Shown here piece after piece: positions 58,561 to 64,000 of a DNA stretch of 64,000 nt. The stretch is from Oscheius dolichura. Lineage: Eukaryota > Nematoda > Chromadorea > Rhabditida > Rhabditidae. Each line of letters opens with the position of its first letter. The stretch's first letter is position 1. The notes beneath the pieces were generated by a model. It was not told the origin of the DNA, did no database searches, and saw only the letters and a list, made by a program, of their open reading frames with translations. Made by a program: the position numbers and the translations under genes. The stretch lies in the NCBI GenBank assembly GCA_932521035.1, contig OW051495.1:7998001-8062000 (forward strand), written 5' to 3'.

Positions 58561-58621
58561 GGTCCCGAAGCGATTTAACTGCCCGTTCCTCGTTAGTTCC
58601 GACTACTTTCGCTTCGGGACC
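58561..58621. repeat. Short palindrome GGTCCCGAAGCGA ... TCGCTTCGGGACC
   Basis: 13-bp perfect inverted ends with a 35-bp loop. Related sequence occurs at 57336 and, as a single end, near 21208. Confidence 0.65.
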
Positions 58622-59249
58622 ATCTGGCACATCCCCAAAACCTACGGTACAATATCTAAGAGCACTAGAAGGCAGCCCTCTACCATTTTAGAGTAGCACG
58701 AAAAGTTTAGCCTATTTTTGGACCCTACAGTAACCCGCGTACTAGAGTTTCGTACTTCAATCCCTGCCCCACCCTGTTCCAGATACAGATTTGTGTGTGT
58801 GTGGTTCAAAGTACTCAAAACTGACTCCGTTTTTCTTTTTGCTTCCGCTGCTTCACGTGTCCTCCCGCGCTCTCTCTTGTCCCTATTTCAAGAAAAAAAA
58901 GATAATCGTTCAATGATTTGCTACCATACCAATGCCTCGCTTCCACCGCCAACTGGGGGGACAGGATTGGCAGAGGGGGCGAGGAGTGAAGTAGAAAAAA
59001 TCGGAGAAGGGCCGGAAGTGGATTGAACTTTTGTTTTGTCACTCACAGAACAGGGAAATATCGAAGACCGGACGACGACGCCGTGTGACAACATGAAAAG
59101 TGAAGACGAACGAACAATTGTTTCGGGGGTAGTAATAGTAAAGTCGAGACTAGAGGCTAGAAAAAAGGGCGAAGGAGTTGAAATGGCAAGAAGGACAATG
59201 CCGAGGGGGGACAATGGCAGTAAGAGTGACCACAAGACGTTTTGATCGG

Positions 59250-59500
59250 AAAAAGACCACAGTTACGCAGTTAGACGACCGGAAGCCTTATTTCCTGGAT
59301 ACGGTAACTCTAGAGCCAAATCTCCTTCTGTGATTCAGAGACGCCACTTTTAGACAGATACAAAGCCACATTCACTCAGTTAGACAGTCTAAAGAGTTAC
59401 TTCCGCCGTGGTACGGTAGATAAGTTCTAAAGTTTCCTTTTGTACTCTGTTGGAGGAAATTTTTCAACAAATAGACAGCCATAGTTACGTATTTAGTCTC
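59250..59500. repeat. Three diverged tandem units of about 110 bp
   Basis: ACCACAGTTACGCAGTTAGAC (59253 region), GCCACATTCACTCAGTTAGAC (59364 region) and GCCATAGTTACGTATTTAG (59475 region) recur at a spacing near 110 bp. A TACGGTA/ACCGTA motif lies at a similar place in each unit. Confidence 0.5.
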
Positions 59501-62500
59501 TTCTCCTTGCCAAAACTACCGTAATCTGTCCTTTACCGTTGAAATAAAATTGTTATTCTCCTCATTGCACCTTCGCCATATAAAACATCTACCGAGTACT
59601 TTGTCCAAATTTGTTTTGAGACTAGAAATTATGACCTCTACACCCGAGTTCCTTGTGTAAGAATCAGTGTCCACTTCAAAATAAATATTACAGGGAGACG
59701 GACACGTGAAGAATGCCTCCGATGTTCTAGTCTCTGATAAGCTCTCTCTATGACATTTCATTCCTTCTTGAGTCAATTTTTGCCTGGCACTGCAAAGAAC
59801 GCGTGGTCAGCTGCGGCTGCTGTTTTTGGACCCTGCAGTGTTGACCACAGGGAAGTAGGGGGCATCACGGGACGGAATTGTGTTTTATTCGGGTAACAAG
59901 AACCAATTTGCACTCTCTTCCTTCCCAACCGGCGGTGAAGGTGATCTTGATCGAATTAACCTATTGGCCGATGGAAAATAAGAAATTGTCGTCATAGGAC
60001 CTGTTTTTGAGAAGATGAGAACGATGTACTGATTAGAAAGGGGGTGAAGACTCAAGAGGGATTGAATTGAAACGTATTGAGGGCCCTGAGGTTGGGAAAC
60101 TGTCTAACTGTGGTGGGAAACCTGAAGGGCAGGCTGTCCTCGACCCCATAAGCGGCCAATTTTAATCCTGTTAATCATTTGATCCTCCGCCTAGCCCGCC
60201 AGGGAAAATTCCAGCTGGGACCACAGTGCCTCGGTACACAAACAGATCAAGCTGTTTTTATTATCATCTTTAACTTGAGGAGGCAGAAATCAACCTCAAG
60301 TTGTTTTACTCGAAAGTAGTAAAAGACCAAGCGGGGGTCACACGATCTGGGTATTTATTTATGATTCGTCATCCCCCGTTCCGTCTCAATTACTGTAAGC
60401 AGTCGGCTAAAAGTTAAATAAGCTCGTCAGACGATTCGGCACACAGGCAGCTGGGCCCACGTGCTGGCCACGTGAAAGGCCACCGCCCTCCGCGACGCCG
60501 CAGCCGCAACCATAAGCTTAGCAAAACAGGCACACTCTGCGCAATCTTTTTTGATTTCTCTCTTGGTTAGTGGAAGAGAAAGAGCGAGGGGTCTGGATGA
60601 GGAGCGCAGGGCAGGGGACGGAACGATGACGCAAAGTTCAAAAGTACTGGGCCGGGTGAGGTGAACGGCCGTAATAAACGTACCCAGTGAGATTGGAAGC
60701 CAGCTGTACCGACCAAAATTAATCTTTTCTAGGATTTTAATCAATTTTTGAGGTCAACAGATTACTGCAGTTGAAATTACGCTTCTCCTTGACCTTACTA
60801 CGTGTCCTTTTGTTTGAGCCTGGTCTTAGCCTGAGTCATAGATAGGATGACTCAGAGGAGCATTGATCGGGACCTCGAAATTTGAAACTTGCACCAAAAC
60901 TATCACCCCGTCTCCTTTTCCCGGGCTTGGACACAACATAAACTATGTTATTACGACCGGCAGCCTGATAAGGATACGAAATTTCCAAGAGATGATAGTA
61001 AAAATAAAGAACAGTGAAAATTACCTATTGAATTGTGGTAATTCAACGTCCTCTTGATATAGAAACGCACATTTTTGAATAGGAATAGCTAGAGCGTAGC
61101 TTCTCTTCGTGTGAGCTGCTCACTTTTACGGGGGAAGGGGAGAGCGAGAGCGCGTTTTGTGTGTGTGAGAAGGCGATGATTCGAACGGGCGCGCTCAATC
61201 AATTGCATAGGCATACGGATTGGATGCTTCTCCTCTCACAGAAAGAGACACGAGAGAGGTCAACGGGGCTTAGGAGGGAGCGCCTGGTACAGTCTGGGCC
61301 ATTTTTAGCTGATCCAATTAATTAAATAGCCTGTCAAGGGCTTAGAAAGGGTGACTATTGGTGCCAAGACGAATTGGGAGCCTTGAAAAAGTCGTGTTCT
61401 GGTCCCTTTTCTTGAAACTGGGGGTTCTGGACCATGAAATAACTGGAAATTTGCCGGGTTACCATAATTTTGTAATTTAATGGATATAATCGCTTGGCAT
61501 CTCCCTGTCTCCGTTTCAGGTTGATTCCCCCCCCCCCCCCCCATATTTCCTTTATTACTACTGTAATTGCCGTCTCCATGGATCTGTCTTCCCTCTATTT
61601 GGTTGATCACACTAGGCGTGACTCAAAATACAAAAACTTGCTATTTTCGGCAGCTGTTTTTTGTTTTTTCCTCCCATTCCTGCCTGACATCAGACTATAC
61701 AGTCGTCTTCGTCTTTCAAAAGTCATAAAACTTTACTACAAAACGATGTCAGTGACTAGTCAGTGATGAGGAGGCGGCGGAGGACGGGGGGCCAGTGGGG
61801 GTCACATGGTACTTTGTCTCCTCTAGCCGCAGTTTGGCACGTGCATTGTTTTGTAAATAATGTGGACACAAAGTCTAATCATGCAAAACATGCTTGCCTT
61901 GTCTTTTCACTTTCTCTCAAGAAGAGTCCAACACAAAAGGGGGATCGGATTATTATTTGCCCGTGGAATAAGACTGATAAAAGTACTTACAATTTCAACG
62001 CTATTTTTCTATTTCTGAAAGGCTAAAACGGGTTTGGAGACAGAAATAACATCACAAGAACGGGTAGCTGAAAGGAAAAGGCAGACCGGACAAACTTTTA
62101 AAGGAAGGGACTGGCAACAACTGGTCAAACTGTTGGAACCAGGCTCTACAACTTTTACACCAGAAGTTTAGTGAAAGAAAGACGAAATAAATTCGCGGAA
62201 CAAAATCGGGGTGCCAGAGCATTCATTTTTGAGTTTTTTTGGTTCGATTAGGGTTCACTTTGGTGGAATTATGGGTTTCGGATCGAGTTCTCTCATTTTC
62301 CAATGAATAAACCATTTTCTAAATCCATTTTTTAGTGTAATTCGTGTCAGGATAGCTTTCCGAGTACAGTAGGCTCCTGACAGCTCTCTCCGGCAATTTC
62401 TATTGCCCCACAGCCTTTCAGAGCCCTTGGAGGCCAAAATCAAGCCCGGAAATGGCCCATATCTGCCTATCACGGCTTTCGCGAGGGCCCCATTACCTTA

Positions 62501-64000
62501 TATTTGTAAATAATCTTCATCAGTCCCCTGATTTACCAATAATCTTTCAGACTCCTCAAAGTTTGCAAGATCTCGACCACCTCCGCACTTTTGACGACTC
62601 TGAACTCGTTTCCACCCACCCTACCCCTCGTGGCGTATTCCTGATCGACTGACTGACATAAAGACGGTTCAAAACTCCGCAAGGTCAATTAACCTATGAC
62701 TGTATTGAAAACTAGACAAGAGAATGATTGTTTTCTGTGTGTGCACTTTGTGTGTGCACTTTTCTGACCGATTGTACGTTTTGTGTATAGGACTCTATGT
62801 CTCCCTCTGTGTCATCGTCACCCCACGTGTCGTAATAACAAAAGGAGGACACAGACACACAGCTGTCGAAGCTATTAGCCATAGTTCAAGAAATCAAGAA
62901 GACAAAATTGTACTATAAAAGTGTTTTTGTCTGCTATTAAAATAAAATTCTATCGCTCCTTGTTTTTATTCTACCACTTCTGCGTCATTGCCCTGTCTCC
63001 TCGAAGAAAGAATGACATTATGGGAAGAGAAGTGGGAGGGAGCGAGATAAAGAAACTCACGCCAGGAGACAAAAACTAAACCACGAGGAAATTTATCAGA
63101 ACGAGAGATCAAGACGGATTGCAGAGCAGAATTGGAAGAAAATGATAGGGGCAATTGAAAAAAAAGGGACGGCAGTTTTTTTTTAAATCAAAAATATTCC
63201 ACTCTTCGTAGTTTTCTGATGAAAATGAGATCGTTCTCAATCTGAGGGTCACATATTTCCAGTTCTATTGGGGATTTTGTGGACTTACCATTAAAAACAC
63301 CCTTGATTTTCTATTTCGACCCCGAAACATCTTTCCCTTCCTGGGAAAGGGGTTCTTTTGAAATTCCTGAAGGAAAATGATCGTAGAAGGTTTATTTCCT
63401 TCTTTACGATAACGTCGCCACCAATTTCAATAGAATTTCGCTTTGGGACAGCCATTTACCCCAAAATGATCCCATAACTTTAAAAAATTCCACAAAAGAG
63501 GTGAATTTCATCCGATCAAGTCACTTCCGCCCGAAAATTTCCGTTTCCGGTCGATTACTTTCTGATAAACTTTTGAAAACCCGTTCCTCTTCCCCATGCC
63601 ACTAATTCTGATCTCTAATGGCCACTAACTGTCGGAAGTACGAAAACCTTACTCTTACCCAAGACCACTGACGCTTTTTGTCCACAAAAGACTCGAAAGT
63701 TGATGCGAGGGACCTGTTACCAAAGGGAGAAATTGAACTTTCACTTCGCACTTTGCTCAGCGTGTCCTGTTCCTTGTCCCCGCACATGTGACAGCAGCTG
63801 TTACTGGCCACTCATCGCTCAGGTGGTGGTGCATTGCGAGTACATCTGTACCCCATGTGAATTGTCTGTGGCTGACTGGCTGACACTGGCCGTTATGGGC
63901 TATTGATTATTAGGCGTGCGAGGGGGTGGAGGCGAACAAGCGAAGAAAGAAGTTTTATCGCGCTTGAAGCGGGGGACTAGAACTGGAACTGATCGCGGCA

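Larger units (their letters stand above)
57549..64000. other. Upstream of the visible kinase exons, no exon recognised
   Basis: 6.5 kb, presumably intron and/or promoter of the kinase gene, since its 5' exons have not been met. Candidate exon-like bits on the minus strand near 63330-63287 and 63690-63650 end in good donors but show no kinase-family sequence. Contains a 110-bp tandem triplet (about 59250-59500) and a run of 17 C (about 61528). Confidence 0.4.

Noticed and set aside
58921-59235. Minus-strand frame containing a short M-L-S-H-G-V-V-V-R-S-S stretch ending at a donor
   Set aside because: No partner exon and no protein family match.
61525-61545. Run of 17 C as a possible regulatory or telomere-like tract
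   Set aside because: A simple homopolymer; also a common place for sequencing error.
62230-62260. GGTTCGATT resembling a tRNA B box
   Set aside because: No A box or cloverleaf can be folded around it; no tRNA gene found in the window.
63287-63330. Possible alternative first exon of the kinase on the minus strand
   Set aside because: ATG and a good GTAAGT donor exist, but 14 codons with no family similarity cannot be told from chance.

Overview
This window is nuclear DNA from a rhabditid nematode, most likely Caenorhabditis or a close relative. Almost every gene is cut by very short introns (32 to about 120 nt) with GT...TTTTCAG or TTTTAG ends. There are tandem nematode-specific chemoreceptor families (srh-, str- and sre-type). 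Several genes have a splice acceptor a few bases before the ATG, as expected for SL trans-splicing. The motif TACTGTAR / TACGGTAR is scattered through introns and intergenic DNA. I rebuilt each gene model by hand from splice sites and frame continuity. Most exon sums come out as exact multiples of three.

Left part (1-16.7 kb) is a fast-evolving accessory region. It holds decayed tandem fragments at the far left, and two tandem copies of a secreted ubiquitin-like gene (one intact at 1914-2242, one broken at 2634-2979). Two small one-pass membrane or secreted paralogues follow (4072-4351, 4663-4880). An 18-exon gene (5435-9686) encodes a secreted protein of about 1125 residues made of six diverged copies of a domain I do not recognise. 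Next come a small cysteine-rich secreted peptide (10142-10440), an intact srh-type receptor (10810-12130), a third secreted ubiquitin-like gene (12280-12629) and two broken srh-type copies. One of these is interrupted by a 274-bp SINE-like insertion with a 13-bp target duplication. A 1.1-kb inverted-repeat element ends the block.

Middle part (16.7-35.8 kb) is gene-poor. A 6.8-kb stretch has no recognisable gene. After it lie a small three-exon gene (26126-26710), a neuropeptide-like precursor on the minus strand (27407-27180) and the minus-strand testin gene (PET plus three LIM domains, 31363-28455). A small membrane-protein gene (29051-29685) sits inside one testin intron on the opposite strand.

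Right part (35.8-64 kb) starts with a str-type receptor (35837-37222). Four intact sre-type receptors with the same six-exon layout follow in tandem on the minus strand (37719-47220), then another intact 7TM gene (47810-49357). The 3' portion of a cGMP-dependent protein kinase gene lies on the minus strand (57548-50644) and runs into 6.5 kb with no further recognisable exon. Its visible cyclic-nucleotide-binding segment is degenerate. Several non-autonomous inverted-repeat elements are present, including a 154-bp-arm foldback at 42.0-42.6 kb and a TTAA-flanked element at 55.15-55.45 kb.

The most novel items are the six-repeat secreted protein, the secreted ubiquitin-like family that travels with srh receptor copies, and the frame-shifted two-copy domain at 45.1-45.6 kb.
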